Shown here: piece by piece, positions 17,121 through 29,800 of the stretch
How positions within the stretch are numbered: the stretch's first letter is position 1
Layout: each line of letters starts with the position of its first letter
DNA from: Salvelinus alpinus
Lineage: Eukaryota; Chordata; Actinopteri; Salmoniformes; Salmonidae
DNA length: 64,000 nt
Direction: 5' to 3'
Assembly: GCF_045679555.1 (NCBI RefSeq)
Contig: NC_092122.1
Span: 16,469,565 to 16,533,564, forward strand
Made by a program: the position numbers and the translations under genes
Notes under the pieces: generated by a model
Databases searched by the model: none
The model's input: only the letters and a program-made list of their open reading frames with translations
Told to the model about the DNA's origin: nothing

Positions 17121-18282
17121 ATGACGTGTTCATTAGAAAATGTATTGTCAGACGCCAAGTCGCTGGTGGAAAGACTTCGCAACCATGACAATGCAGCGGA
17201 GGTACTTATCGAACAGACAACGTCCCTTAACAAGAGGGTGGAGGCCATGAAACAGGTAATGCCAATGTCACTGGTGGTGCAGCTCTTTTGATTGGTGTTG
17301 GAAAGGGTACACACTTGCCTTTAACTGACCTTTGTTGAGCTAAGTTGACTGGAGTTCTGTGTATCTGTTTGCAGTATCAGGAGGAGATTGAATCGCTGAA
17401 CCAGGTGGCCCGGCATCGGCCCCGTTCCAGCCTCGTCATGGGCATCCAGCAGGAAAACCGGCAGATCCGTGACCTACAGCAGGAAAACAAAGGTAGCGCA
17501 GTGTGTGAGAGAGAGTGTGATAAGCTGAAAAACAAATTAAGCTACTCTGTTTATTGGTTTCATAATACAGGCATATTACCAGTTGAAAAAGTAACCTGTC
17601 TGGATAAATCCACAGAAGTGTGAGTATAATGTGTGTATCCATGTCTTCTCTCCCTGCAGAGTTGAGAACATCCCTGGAGGAACACCAGTCGGCCATAGAG
17701 CTCATCATGACTAAATACAGGGAGCAGGTCTTCAGACTCCTCATGGCCAGTAAGAAGGATGACCCAGCCATTGTCACCCAATTAAAGGAGCAGCACACCA
17801 CTGTGAGTGACCCACCCTCTTCTAGTGTCACATCATACTCAGGAGCTACCCTTTCCTCTTGTATCGAGGAAGTTCAAAGCAAATATTTATATAGTTTCTA
17901 TTTTGACTCTGCAGGAAATGCAAGCGCACATAGACAAGATCAACGAGATGGCTACGGTGATGAGGAAGGCTATCGAAGTGGATGAGGGGAGGTTGTGTGA
18001 AGACGAGGAGAGGATCAAGCAACTAGAGGTGAGTCACACAGGTTGTCTGTATTCTCACTGTTTACTAAAAGCATTGACTGAGTACTAACAGTACTACTAT
18101 TTCAAACATACTATTAAAAATGTATACATGTTTTTTTGGGGCAGCTGGAGAACAGTGGTCTTCGCGAGCTGCTAGGGATCAGTCGAGAGGCCTTCCTAGT
18201 TCTGACGAGAGAGGAGGTCTCGGATAGCACATCCCTGTCTGCCCTGTTGACCAGCGCCGACATCAGCCTCCGGAAGAGTTAG
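17121..18282 (+). CDS. fgfr1op2: FGFR1 oncogene partner 2 homologue
   Basis: A SIKE/FGFR1OP2-family coiled-coil protein found with STRIPAK phosphatase complexes in the cytoplasm. Five coding exons on the plus strand: 17121-17255, 17375-17492, 17660-17802, 17915-18028 and 18145-18282. All are GT-AG and the frame closes at 215 aa. Key blocks are LIEQTTSLNKRVEAMKQ, ARHRPRSSLVMGIQQENR, LRTSLEEHQSAIELIM, FRLLMASKKDDP and the C-terminus ADISLRKS. The length equals the short human isoform. The segment corresponding to the alternative human exon is absent. The protein is mostly predicted coiled coil with no membrane segment. Confidence 0.96.
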
Positions 18283-18640
18283 GCCCACACCAACACTAGC
18301 TTGAAGAGACTGTGTGTGTGTGTGTGTGTGTATGTATATATATATATATGCCACCTTGTACAGCCCATGCCCCCCAATCACCTACAGCCACACAGACTCC
18401 CAGAGGGGACTCAACAATGAACGATGCCCCAGGTCATACTGCCGCCCACCTGTCACACTACAATGGAGGTATACATTAGGAAGCCTCTGAGACAAATGGG
18501 AAAATCCTCCAGCGGTGTAGTCTGTCATGCATTTTTTGTTTTGGCACGCATTGTGCTATCTGATGAGCCTGTGGGGTTTTAAAGTGTGAATGAGTTAAAG
18601 TGCTGCTGTTGAATGACAATAAAACACGTTAAAATTTGGC
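18283..18640 (+). other. fgfr1op2: fgfr1op2 3' UTR
   Basis: It follows the TAG at 18280-18282 and includes a (TG)n(TA)n microsatellite at about 18311-18349. AATAAA at 18618-18623 is a canonical polyadenylation signal, placing the transcript end near 18640. Confidence 0.8.
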
Positions 18641-20890
18641 TAGTGCCTTCCAGCTGAAACCCAGAGGTGGAAATACCGTATGCGTGAACAGGACTCGTTT
18701 GAATGCACAACTTACTGTATGTAGACTAAATTGGACCTAATGGTTGCACCATGATACATCACAACTTAACTGATGACACATTTTGGGAACAGAGGAGCAG
18801 AGAAATGAACAAGTGATTTTTAGGAAAAACAATTTATCAAATCATTTCTCACACAACAAAACAAACACAAACAGCCCATTTTAAAACATGACAAGTACCT
18901 AACAGCTGCAGTGAAAAATACTGAAAGGCAACCTTAACCTTTAAGAAAGCTTCATCAGTAATCTTAGTGCATAGAAGCATTTCCTAGTGAGGCATTTCAA
19001 CAGTATGGCTATAACTTTACAATGTCGGCCTCACACCCCTGTGTGTTTTGGTTTGGAAACTGAGAAAAGTAGAAATGGCCATTTCTACTTGCATTTCAAT
19101 CTTTCATCCTTGACACTAATCTGAATCCTGTCAGGTGATAATCATAAAAGATCAATTCATTTCCTATCAAATTTTAATTCAACATCCTGTCGTGTGCAAA
19201 TGGCGAGGATTTACAAAATCACTGGTGGGATATTACACTGCATCTGAGGATACCTTGTTTTGCACAAGAGGAAAAATAATCTCTTAAATTATCCACTTAA
19301 TCAAGCTTCAATATTACATCTGGAGGAAAAACTGACATTGGTCATGGAATGCATTAATAAACCATGTCATGTGACTCTGCAGGCAAACTCAAACTCATTA
19401 ATGCCTCAAGCCAGCTTTTCATACTGAGTGGGTAATGAGAGACAAAGAACCTAAAGAAAAGTCTCAGAAAACACATATTGGACTCCCTTAAAATCAGTGT
19501 TTCCCCTAGGTTCATTTAGCGGTGGCCCACCGCTGCAATAAATTGCCGAGGGGTGCTTTTAAAGGAATAGTCATTGGCTCAAATGATTGGAGGTCTATGG
19601 GAACAGCTGGCAGGACATTGTGCTTACAATACTAGCAATGCACCCACCCAGCTACCCTTGCACCACTGCTAAAAAAAAGTCATAGGGGAAACACAAATGC
19701 TTTACCAAACAAAAGCTGGCAATAGAGAACATAAGCAGCAAGCCCACTTTAATGAAGCGTTAGGCCACCTGACAGAGCAATAGAGGCTGTGGCACTTGTC
19801 ATTTGCTCTTCCTGCTACTGCTTAACACTTCAGGAAATACTGAAGGGCTTGGCTATATCACCATTTCCTATAAACATCAGTGCTCAGGATCCACCTACAC
19901 CTACCACTTGTGGTTTATGATTTTAGAGTGCGATCAAACATGTCCATGAAATCAAGAGGATACATTTTAGGCTGCAAGTTCCCACCCATACCACTAATAG
20001 TGTTTGATTCAACAACTACGTTTCACAAAAAGGGTCCCCTAAACACATGCATATTTCAATATAACAGCTCTCATATTTCTTAAAGATTTAATTGTTTATA
20101 TTTGTAAAAAGCAAAGAAAAAAAGAGTGGCCTCTAAATAGTTTTACAAAACATGGTGTAAAAGTGACAGTTTGCATATGAAAATGTTGACAAAACATTAA
20201 AAACAATTTACAGCCATTGGAGCCTAAATGGGCATACCCAGAACTCCCTGACAGTGGTGTCATACCCATTAAAACTGGGGGGACATATGCCCTCCAATTT
20301 CATTGAGTGGTATTAAGATAAACAAAGTATACTTACTTTTACACTAAAATGAATACCTACCTACCAAAAGTTGCTGTCAAAGCCACCTCAAAATGACTGG
20401 CTGCATGATGCGTCTCCATCTTACTGTTCCAATTTTTTTCTTGTGCTATTAAAACACATATGTTGCCCATACCGGTATGCTGTAACCCTAGTTGTTTAAA
20501 GGAACTGTGATGTACTAGGAGAGATGGTGCCCAACTATTTTGGTACAATATTAAGTGGCAGCGGTAACAGCTTCCTCAGTACCCTCTAAGAAAATGCAGC
20601 CAAATACCACAAGACTGAGGAAGTGAAACAAATCATGCTCAAAAATAATGCTTTGAAAATTCTCTGTGTGCACTTTGTGGCAAAGTTCCTCCCAGAGCAT
20701 ATATAAATAATACCTTAATGAACTGTTACCATCATCAATGGAATCAAAACATCCATAACCTGGAATAGAAAGACTCCAAACTCAATGGTGCTTCCCTGTA
20801 GATAGAGAGCCCATGCCCCATAGCACCCTCCTAGTGGGGTGAATCTGTCTACCTGGCTGGGTAAAATGGGTCTAAGTTGAGTGGGTGGGT
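18641..20890 (-). other. tm7sf3 3' UTR and intergenic sequence
   Basis: fgfr1op2 and tm7sf3 converge here. No coding exon was seen. No clear AATAAA was found on the minus strand, though ATTAAA variants exist, so the tm7sf3 transcript end is not placed. A small hAT-like MITE lies at 19495-19694. Confidence 0.5.
19495..19694. mobile_element. hAT-like MITE (CAGTGTTTCCCCTA ends)
   Basis: The left end CAGTGTTTCCCCTA and right end TAGGGGAAACAC are inverted repeats, about 200 bp apart, with no coding frame. The CAGTGTTTCCC type of end is known from hAT transposons. The right end has decayed. Confidence 0.6.
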
Positions 20891-23800
20891 TTAAAGGAGG
20901 AGGGGTGTGCGCTCGCCAGCGGACTCTCTCCTGCCAGTCAGCTGTCGGGCACGGGCGAGGAGACGGGAAGGGAGTGAGGACGTGTGGTGGCTTGGGTCGA
21001 GAACATTGGTCTTGCGGCGCTCCCGCTCTTGCAGCCACATGAGGTAAGGGCCGGGGGGGAAGAAGGGCCGTGTGCGTTCCCGGTAGAGCTGTAGCACGAT
21101 ACCAGACACACCCAGAACCACCCACACTGTGATCATGATGAAATCTGGAATACCAAGAGGACAAAAATATGTTAGGTTGAAAGGTCAAAATCAGGTGCCC
21201 AACATAAGTCCTGCCTGCAGGTTAAATAAAAAAATAACTCTGAAGTGATTTTACTCACCAATGTCCTGGAAAGGCACATCAGTAAAGGCCTTGCTAAAGT
21301 TGTCGTTGAGGAAGCGTTTGAGAATGTTAAGAGTGATGTAGGATAGGCTGGTATAGATGTAAGCATTCACAGTCAGCACCACAGCATAGGCTCCAGCTAC
21401 ACCACACGTAGTGATGTTACCCTGCAGACAGATAACACCCACACAGCAATATTACCCAGAGGCTCCATTTCCACATTTGTCCTCCCAAATCTTTGAAAGT
21501 TCTAAGCCCTTCTTGAGTTTAAAGTGGGAGGGGACTATGGCGTTGAATTGGACAGCCACTGTAAGGAAAGTGCAGAAGGGCAGGGATCAGGGCCTACCTC
21601 TCTTGGCCAGCGGACAAAGAAGAGCGGTACCACCACCACGATGCAGCTGAACGTCACCCAGAACACCACATTCGAACGGAACACCTGTATGTCACCTGAG
21701 GAAGTGATGAGAATTTTTTTACAACGTTGTTACAATACTTCCTGTGTCATACAACATTCATCTGATTGAGCATTATCCTGCTTGAACTAGTAAATCAAAT
21801 AAATTATAATCTGATGTAGGTATTTTTTGGTTCTTTTACCGACAGGCGTGAAAAAGACAATGGAGGAGATGAGGAACCCCAGCATGAGACCGACGACGAC
21901 GACACAGGACATAACTGAGCCGAAGCGCCACCAGCTCATCACCAGGATAACTCCCCCAACTACGCCAATCACTGCTGTCAGGGTCAGGCGGACTGCAGGG
22001 AGGAAACACAGACACTGCTGTCAGGGTCAGGCGGACTGCAGGGAGGAAACACAGACACTGCTGTCAGGGTCAGGCGGACTGCAGGGAGGAAACACAGACA
22101 CTTCTGTCAGGGTCAGACGGACTGCAGGGAGGAAACACAGACACTTCTGTCAGGGTCAGACGGAGAGGGAGTTGGACAAATATCTTTATTTTTCATAGAG
22201 CCATAGAAGAATGATAACCTGAGCTTCTGGCAGGGGGTCCAACTCAGACTGACCCCAAATAAATGAAAGCAAGTCCAGGAATTTCTCCATCAATTCTAAA
22301 CTCAACTGCTCTACAGATAGATTAACATTCTTTAAATTGTCTTTACACTAAACCATGTGCTCTTCAGCATGATGGAACCCGTGCGCCAACTTAATTACTG
22401 GAACGTGCTTTTACAGTGAGATGTTTGTTCTATGCAGAAATGTGTTGTTTCAAACTGAACTGTGTGTTGTGCACTGGGGAAGTTTCCCATTGCATCCTGG
22501 ATGAGTTCTGACATCCATCCATCAGCTCCACCATTGACCAAATCACATTAGGGTTCGAGTGTGTAATTCTGAATTCATACGCTCACCGCCATCCTCTATG
22601 ACTAACACATACAGTGAGGGAAAAAAGTATTTGATCCCCTGCTGATTTTGTACGTTTGCCCACTGACAAAGAAATTATTAGTCTATAATTTTAATGGTAG
22701 GTTTATTTGAACAGTGAGAGACAGAATAACAACAAAAAAATCTTTAAAATGTTATAAATTGATTTGCATTTTAATGAGGGAAATAAGTATTTGATCCCCT
22801 CTCAATCAGAAATATTTCTGGCTCCCAGGTGTCTTTTATACAGGTAACGAGCTGAGATTAGGAGCACACTCTTAAAGGGAGTGCTCCTAATCTCAGTTTG
22901 TTACCTGTATAAAAAGACACCTGTCCACAGAAGCAATCAATCAGATTCCAAACTCTCCACCATGGCCAAGACCAAAGAGATCTCCAAGGATGTCAGGGAC
23001 AAGATTGTAGACCTACACCAGGCTGGAATGGGCTACAAGACCATCGCCAAGCAGCTTGGTGAGAAGGTGACAACAGTTGGTGCGATTATTCGCAAATGGA
23101 AGAAACACAAAAGAACTGTCAATCTCCCTCGGCCTGGGGCTCCATGCAAGATCTCACCTCGTGGAGTTGCAATGATCATGAGAACGGTGAGGAATCAGCC
23201 CAGAACTATAGGGGAGGATCTTGTCAATGATCTCAAGGCAGCTAGGACCATAGTCACCAAGAAAACAATTGGTAACACACTACACCGTAAAGGACTGAAA
23301 TCCTGCAGCGCCCGCAAGGTCCCCCTGCTCAAGAAAGCACATATACATGCCCGTCTGAAGTTTGAATCATTCAGATGTTCATTGGCAGAGGACAACTGGG
23401 TGAAAGTGTTGTGGTCAGATGAGACCAAAATGGAGCTCTTTGGCATCAACTCAACTCACCGTGTTTGGAGGAGGAGGAATGCTGCCTATGACCAAGAACA
23501 CCATCCCCACCGTCAAACATGGAGTTGGAAACATTATGCTTTGGGGGTGTTTTTCTGCTAAGGGGACAGGACAACTTCACCGCATCAAAGGGACAATGTA
23601 CGGGGCCATGTACCGTCAAATCTTGGGTGAGAACCTCCTTCCCTCAGCCAGGGCATTGAAAATGGGTCGTGGATGGGTATTTCAGCATGACAATGACCCA
23701 AAACACACAGCCAAGGCAACAAATGAGTGGCTCAAGAAGAAGCACATTAAGGTCCTGGAGTGGCCTAGCCAGTCTCCAGACCTTAATCCCATAGAAAATC

Positions 23801-26800
23801 TGTGGAGGGAGCTGAAGGTTCGAGTTGCCAAACGTCAGCCTCGAAACCTTAATGACTTGGAGAAGATCTGCAGAGGAGTGGGACAAAATCCCTCCTGAGA
23901 TGTGTGCAAACCTGGTGGCCAACTACAAGAAACGTCTGACCTCTGATTGCCAACAAGGGTTTTGCCACCAAGTACTAAGTCATGTTTTGCAGAGGGGTCA
24001 AATACTTATTTCCCTCATTAAAATGCAAATCAATTTATAACATTTTTGACATGCGTTTTTCTGTTGTTATTCTGTCTCTCACTGTTCAAATAAACCTACC
24101 ATTAAAATTATAGACTGATCATTTCTTTGTCAGTGGGCAAATGTACAAAATCAGCAGGGGATCAAATACTTTCCCCCCCCTCATTGTACAAGCCAACACT
24201 GACATCACCTTGCATATGGGGAGCACGAACACCAATGCAAGCCATTCTAGGTTTCTCCAAATCAACATACACAAACTGTAAGATAAGCATAAAATGCATA
24301 CGTGACATATTTTGTTAGGCCTTTTAGATGGCATGTGGGGCACATGTCCCATATCATCACTTATCTCCATACTGTAACAACTGTACTGATTTAGCACTGG
24401 CTAATCTGATTGCATTTCCCAGTTAATGAGACCAACAGGAGTTTCTTTCACCTGAGCTGACCTGATTGAATCACAGAAAAACTCTATGCTTTCAGGTGGC
24501 ACTGACTGGAGCTTCCAAATGAAAATAGGATAATTGGGGGGGGGGGGGATCATATTCATATGGCATGACTATCTAATTTGCATTTATGAGTGACCTGTGA
24601 CAATTAATGCAATTTGTCTGGCCACGAAGACAGTTTGTATGGCTAATTTCATTCCAAAATACTGTATGCTTTGGAGACTAATTAAAAACTACAGCGGTAG
24701 TACAGAGAGAACTGAGCAAGCATATGACCAAATAAACTGAAGCCAATGTTTACTATAGAAAAAACTACATAATTAATATCCTTATCAACCTGGCTGACAA
24801 GGTCAACAATCTTCTTATGTTCATTAGAAATCACTTAAACTTACTGTCATAGTCCAGTTTTGTAGTTCTTGTGATCAGGACAAAAAAAAGAAACGCTGCA
24901 AAGCCAAAGCCCATACAGAATAGCTCTAAGAGAGAGGAAGATAGAGAGGGGAACAAGGGAGGAAAGTTTCATACGGGAGAGCAACACAGTAAACACACAT
25001 TTTCTAGCATGACATCTAGGACTGGTTTCCCAGACCCAGATTAAACCTGCTACTGGACTAAAAACATGACCAGCGAAGAGTATTTATTATTTTTCTTTCA
25101 CATTGTTTTTGCATATTATGTGGGAGCAACAGTTTACAACAAGACCTTTAACCTCCAGCCCATATTTTCATTAGCTGGCTGGCATGAACTTTAAATGAGA
25201 GTTGGACTTTCACAAACCATAAATACAGCTAGTTGGGAGCGGCTATTTATTACTGGTGTTCTATAGGGAGGAAAAGCCCTCGACTTCCCAGACTTATCTT
25301 CCAGTGATGTAGTGGAAAACTTGGTAAGTCAACACTTGTTTCCCCCTACTCACCACATTTGAAGAAGCAGTGCCCAAAGAAGCACACGAAGAGGCCAGCT
25401 AAACCAGCGATGGTGAAGAAGATCCTTGTGGATATCTTCCCTAGAAGAAAAGAAAGTACATCAGCCTTTAGTCATTCTGTCTTTCCCCATAGTTGGTCTA
25501 ACTTGTTGTTGGTCTAACAAGAGCAGCAGACCCTGTGTCAACTGTTTGTCTTCTTTCTCCTGCTCTGAAATTGCTTATTGCTCCGTTACAGTTTGTTACT
25601 GTTGACGAGAGTTGACATCTGGGTTCATAAGTCAGTTGCTAATCAAAGTAGAAACTGAAATCAGCTGACAACATATTCCCAGGGGACTGGGGTTGATCTT
25701 CCCTGGTCTAAAATGCATGCTGTCCTTCAAGGTGCATTCCATAAGATTTCCACGGAAATAGCCCTCAAGGTCTCAGCCAGAACGATTGCAGTATAGTAAA
25801 TGTCTTCTGTGTAGAATGACATTATGCTCTCGTTCCACTCAACAACAAGTCTCATTGAAGGCCCCGGGAATTCAGACAGGAATACTCAGATATCTTTGGA
25901 AATGTCTCATTTATAGACATATATTGACTGACGTTTCCCTGCAAAAAGACCCTTTTGGCCCAGTGCTGGTTGTCCCACTTACCCAGAGTGTCACAGCCAT
26001 CCAGGGTGGAGGAGAAGCTGCAGGCGTAGGTGTGGACAGGGATATACGAGGAAGAGGTGTTAAGCACTGGGTCTCTGACTATGACAGAGTAGATAACACC
26101 CTGGCCCGGGATGGAGCTAAACACTACCTCTGTCTTATCATTGGATGATAGTGTCATGAGCTACAGGGAGGAGAAAAAAAGATAAAAGCTCACCATACCA
26201 TTACACCACAACCAGCAAGTTCACAGTCTACAATCACAATCTGTATTTTTATACATGTCCATTTTGCACTACATTCACACTTATCAACTCACCCTTTTCC
26301 CATGCTCTCTCATGGTCTGCACACTGGCCACACTCTGGATGCTGGTGATGAGGCTCTGCTCTGATAGGTCGCTCTCAGGCAGGAAGTACTGGTAGATGTC
26401 GTACCTCAGGCGGCAGCGAGTGTTTTCACCCACTTCAGTGTCACAGGCAGGCGGATTGGAGCCCCTGAAGAGGTGCCAACAGAGGTTAGTTCACAATGGA
26501 TTCTGAAAGTTTGCTTTAAAATATGAATGTGCATTTGGGGAAACAATGCCACTGTTCGCCCCAGTGCCTTTGTTATTGTTTTGTTGATGACAACAGAGAA
26601 GAGTCTGGCAGCGTGGTAAAATAAATTACACTGCATACTTGGCTGTTCTATCACTGCGTGTGCAGTGATGTCAGATGAGAAAAACAGTGGTTGTTTACAG
26701 TAACTTCGTTGTTGTTGTAATATCCGAAACGGACATGGCACTTTCACCTATTAAGGATTCTAGCTTTAAAACAGAAATTTTGATTTTTTTTTATAACAAT

Positions 26801-29800
26801 TTTTTCACATATATTTTTCACAATGAAATAAGATGGCTCAGAAGGGCTGTTACAAATAATAATAAACACAGCAATATGAAAATGCAACAGAAAGGGCCGT
26901 AGTCTCTTTCTTTAAAAAAAATATATAATTTAGAGACTACGCAAAAGAAGTGTTCCCATCACTTTTGTCTCATTCAACAACAACAAACCACCACAGACCA
27001 CCCCAGACCTCCCTGGTCTTTTGCTTTTCAAAATATCAGTTTATTTTTGTTCCAGGTAAATTTAGATACAGTTCAGTCTACAGACCACTGTAACATTTTA
27101 ACAGGAAGATTGTGGGTGTTTGTTTCCGCTCTGCAGTCTGCTTGGCCCTGACAGAAGTGCGTGTGTTTCCACTCTGCGGTCCGTGTAATACGAGCCAGCA
27201 CTTCCCATAGCCTGGTCAACAGATCTGTTTGGGCTGTCTTGCCAACTCTTATGATAATTTTCGCACCATAGCCAAATTAATAGTATTTACATAAGAAGAA
27301 AATATCAATGATTTCCCTATCCAAAAATTCTTTAGAGGTTGGGTTCCAATCACTGTACCTCACCACTTGTGGGTAAATCTATTTTCTCTACTAAAGCACA
27401 TTCCTAGCCAGAGCCCTGGCATTAAGAAATGTCTTACTCTGCTTCCACCACAACGAAAGCCACACAAATGTAGGACAGCACATAATGCACTCATAAGATT
27501 GCATTGTCTTTCAGTCACAGGACTATTTCTTTGGCTAATTGTTGGCTTTTCACCAGGGTTAACTTTAAAACATATAATCAAAAACATATGCAGAGTATGC
27601 CCTGCCTCACATTTGTTTGCAGTGAGACAGAAGTGGTTAAATCTAAGACGCTCATATATAAACCCTCTAATGTGTTGTTACCTTGAATATCCAATATTTG
27701 CAGGTGCAAAGTGGATAGTAGTCTCAAAAAGGTTGTAGTGGAGATAGACATTTGGGTCAATGTCCAGGTCAAACTCCAGATTACAAGCTCCAGGGACTGG
27801 GTCTGCAGAGAGAGAAAACACGTAATTAAAACCAGCCAATCAAAAGTCACTGTTTTTGTCTTGAGGTCCATTGACAGTGCAGTAGTAGACTGTTGAGAGT
27901 TTGTACCATTGGTCTATGCAGATGGCCTACTGGTGACTGTGGAGAAGTTGTAGAGTGCAGATTACTCTACACAGATACAATCAGTTTGGTGGATGGCAAA
28001 ACAGCTTTGAAATTTGTCCTCAGTCGACGATTAGTTTTGTTCAATAATCCAACTGACATTCTTTGTTTTGGGGTTTGTTTGAAACAGGTTCCACATCTAC
28101 TAGATACTCTTGCTATTGTTTTGACATGGTATATTGAGTGGTTAAAACAATGGTGGATTGAGGGTGAGTAGTGAGAGGTAAAATATCCTGGAATGCTAAC
28201 AGTGATGTAAAGTAACATACTGTAGCCCCTTGACAGATAGTGGGAGGCCACCTAAAACTGTAGAGGAATTGGTGGATTATTTTGGGAAGCGGAGATGGAA
28301 GGGCATACATACCAGAGCTGGTGTAGGGGAGGATGACCCCAGTGCCGGCCACAGAGTCCCCATCAGGGGCCAGCAGGAACCAGGAGAGCTTGGTCTGACC
28401 GGGGATCAGGGGTGAGAGAAGGCCTGAGTCCACCGCTGTTAGAGAGAGGCCCAGCCCTGGCATCTGCCCAAAGTAGTCAACCAGACAACCAGAAAATCAC
28501 TCAAATAGTCAGTCAACAACACAGCCCTAATCTATCCAAATCAGTCACCAAATTACTGCTTTATTCAGTCCTGTAATGTAAAGTACTACTGAAATGTGCA
28601 CAGATACCCAGCTGACCACCTCTTCTCACCTAGCTGTAGGCTATACCTGCCAGATGGTTTTGACAGTGGAGAAAGAATGACTTGTAGTGATATTCACTTC
28701 CAGATGACACTCATTAACTGTCTATGCTGTGTTTGGTACATTTTCCCCTTAACAGTTGGGGACTGTTTTCATTGTTGACTTCACTACAGTCAGAGCATGT
28801 TAACTGCTTTAGCCTATTCTCACCATTAGTTAGGACTACTTTGAGTTAGGACTACTTTGAGTTAGGACTACTTTGAGTTAGGACTACTTTGAGTTAGGAC
28901 TACTTTGAGTTAGGACTACTTTGAGTTAGGACTACTTTGAGTTAGGACTACTTTGAGTTAGGACTACTTTGAGTTAGGACTACTTTGAGTTAGTTCAAAG
29001 CGTTTTCAGTAGTAAGAGGGAAAGGCGTTCAAAGTTTTCCGTCAGCACCAAAGAGCTTGTGACCAGCCTAACACATGACCACAGCTCTACTCAGTCAGAG
29101 TGTCTGCAAATCTCACAAGACTCTGTCGCAAGTGGGTCACTAGAAACGGTGTGTGTGATAGGGTGATTGGCGACTGTTTCTTCACCCAACCCTAAGGATC
29201 TCTGGGACCAAGGCCAGGATTGGTCAACCCATCTTACCCTTGCCTCATGCCCCGTCTTCCTCCCATGATGAGCAACCAGTCTGGTTCCACATCATCTGAC
29301 TTCCCTCCACAAGTCAGTGGACCAATCAGTGCCAATCGTGTGTGTTTGTTCGTACATGTTTGATAGGGTAATAGGTCATATTGAATGAATGAACACTGAC
29401 CTGAATTAGACTATTACAAAAATCTATTTTACTGTGAGCATGTGTGTTTGTGCGTGAGCCAGTGTCTTACCCTGGTGTAGGACAGCGTAGCATTGCTGTG
29501 CTGTGTGTGGAACTGGAGGGTGATAAAGGACACTTCAGGGGGGATTCTGGAGACCACTGCCTGCACTGTCTCGTTCTCATTCACATTCACATTCTGAAAG
29601 GTGTTGAACAGGAAAACCACCCGATCTGAGAGAGGAAATATATGTTACAGCATTATCATCCCAGGCTATCCACAACCTGTTACTAGGGTCATTTATATAC
29701 AGTGGGTTTCCGAAATTATTGACACTGTTGATAAAGATGAGCCAAAATGACTGTATAAATTAAGAAATTCAAATACTGAGCTACAGTATATTCTATACTC

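Noticed and set aside
17620-17985. Frame running through fgfr1op2 exon 3, the intron and exon 4
   Set aside because: Splice sites and protein conservation support removal of the 112-bp intron; its tail in exon 4 is in the wrong frame.
20715-21188. 157-codon frame on the minus strand
   Set aside because: It overlaps the last tm7sf3 exon in another frame; the tm7sf3 frame is conserved and this one is not.
22881-22961. Start of the Tc1 transposase frame at 22881
   Set aside because: The family start is the [10 protein letters not shown] methionine at 22962; the earlier codons translate the palindromic UTR region.
28829-28988. CRISPR-like regular array
   Set aside because: The repeats are directly tandem with no spacers, and the genome is vertebrate; this is a minisatellite.
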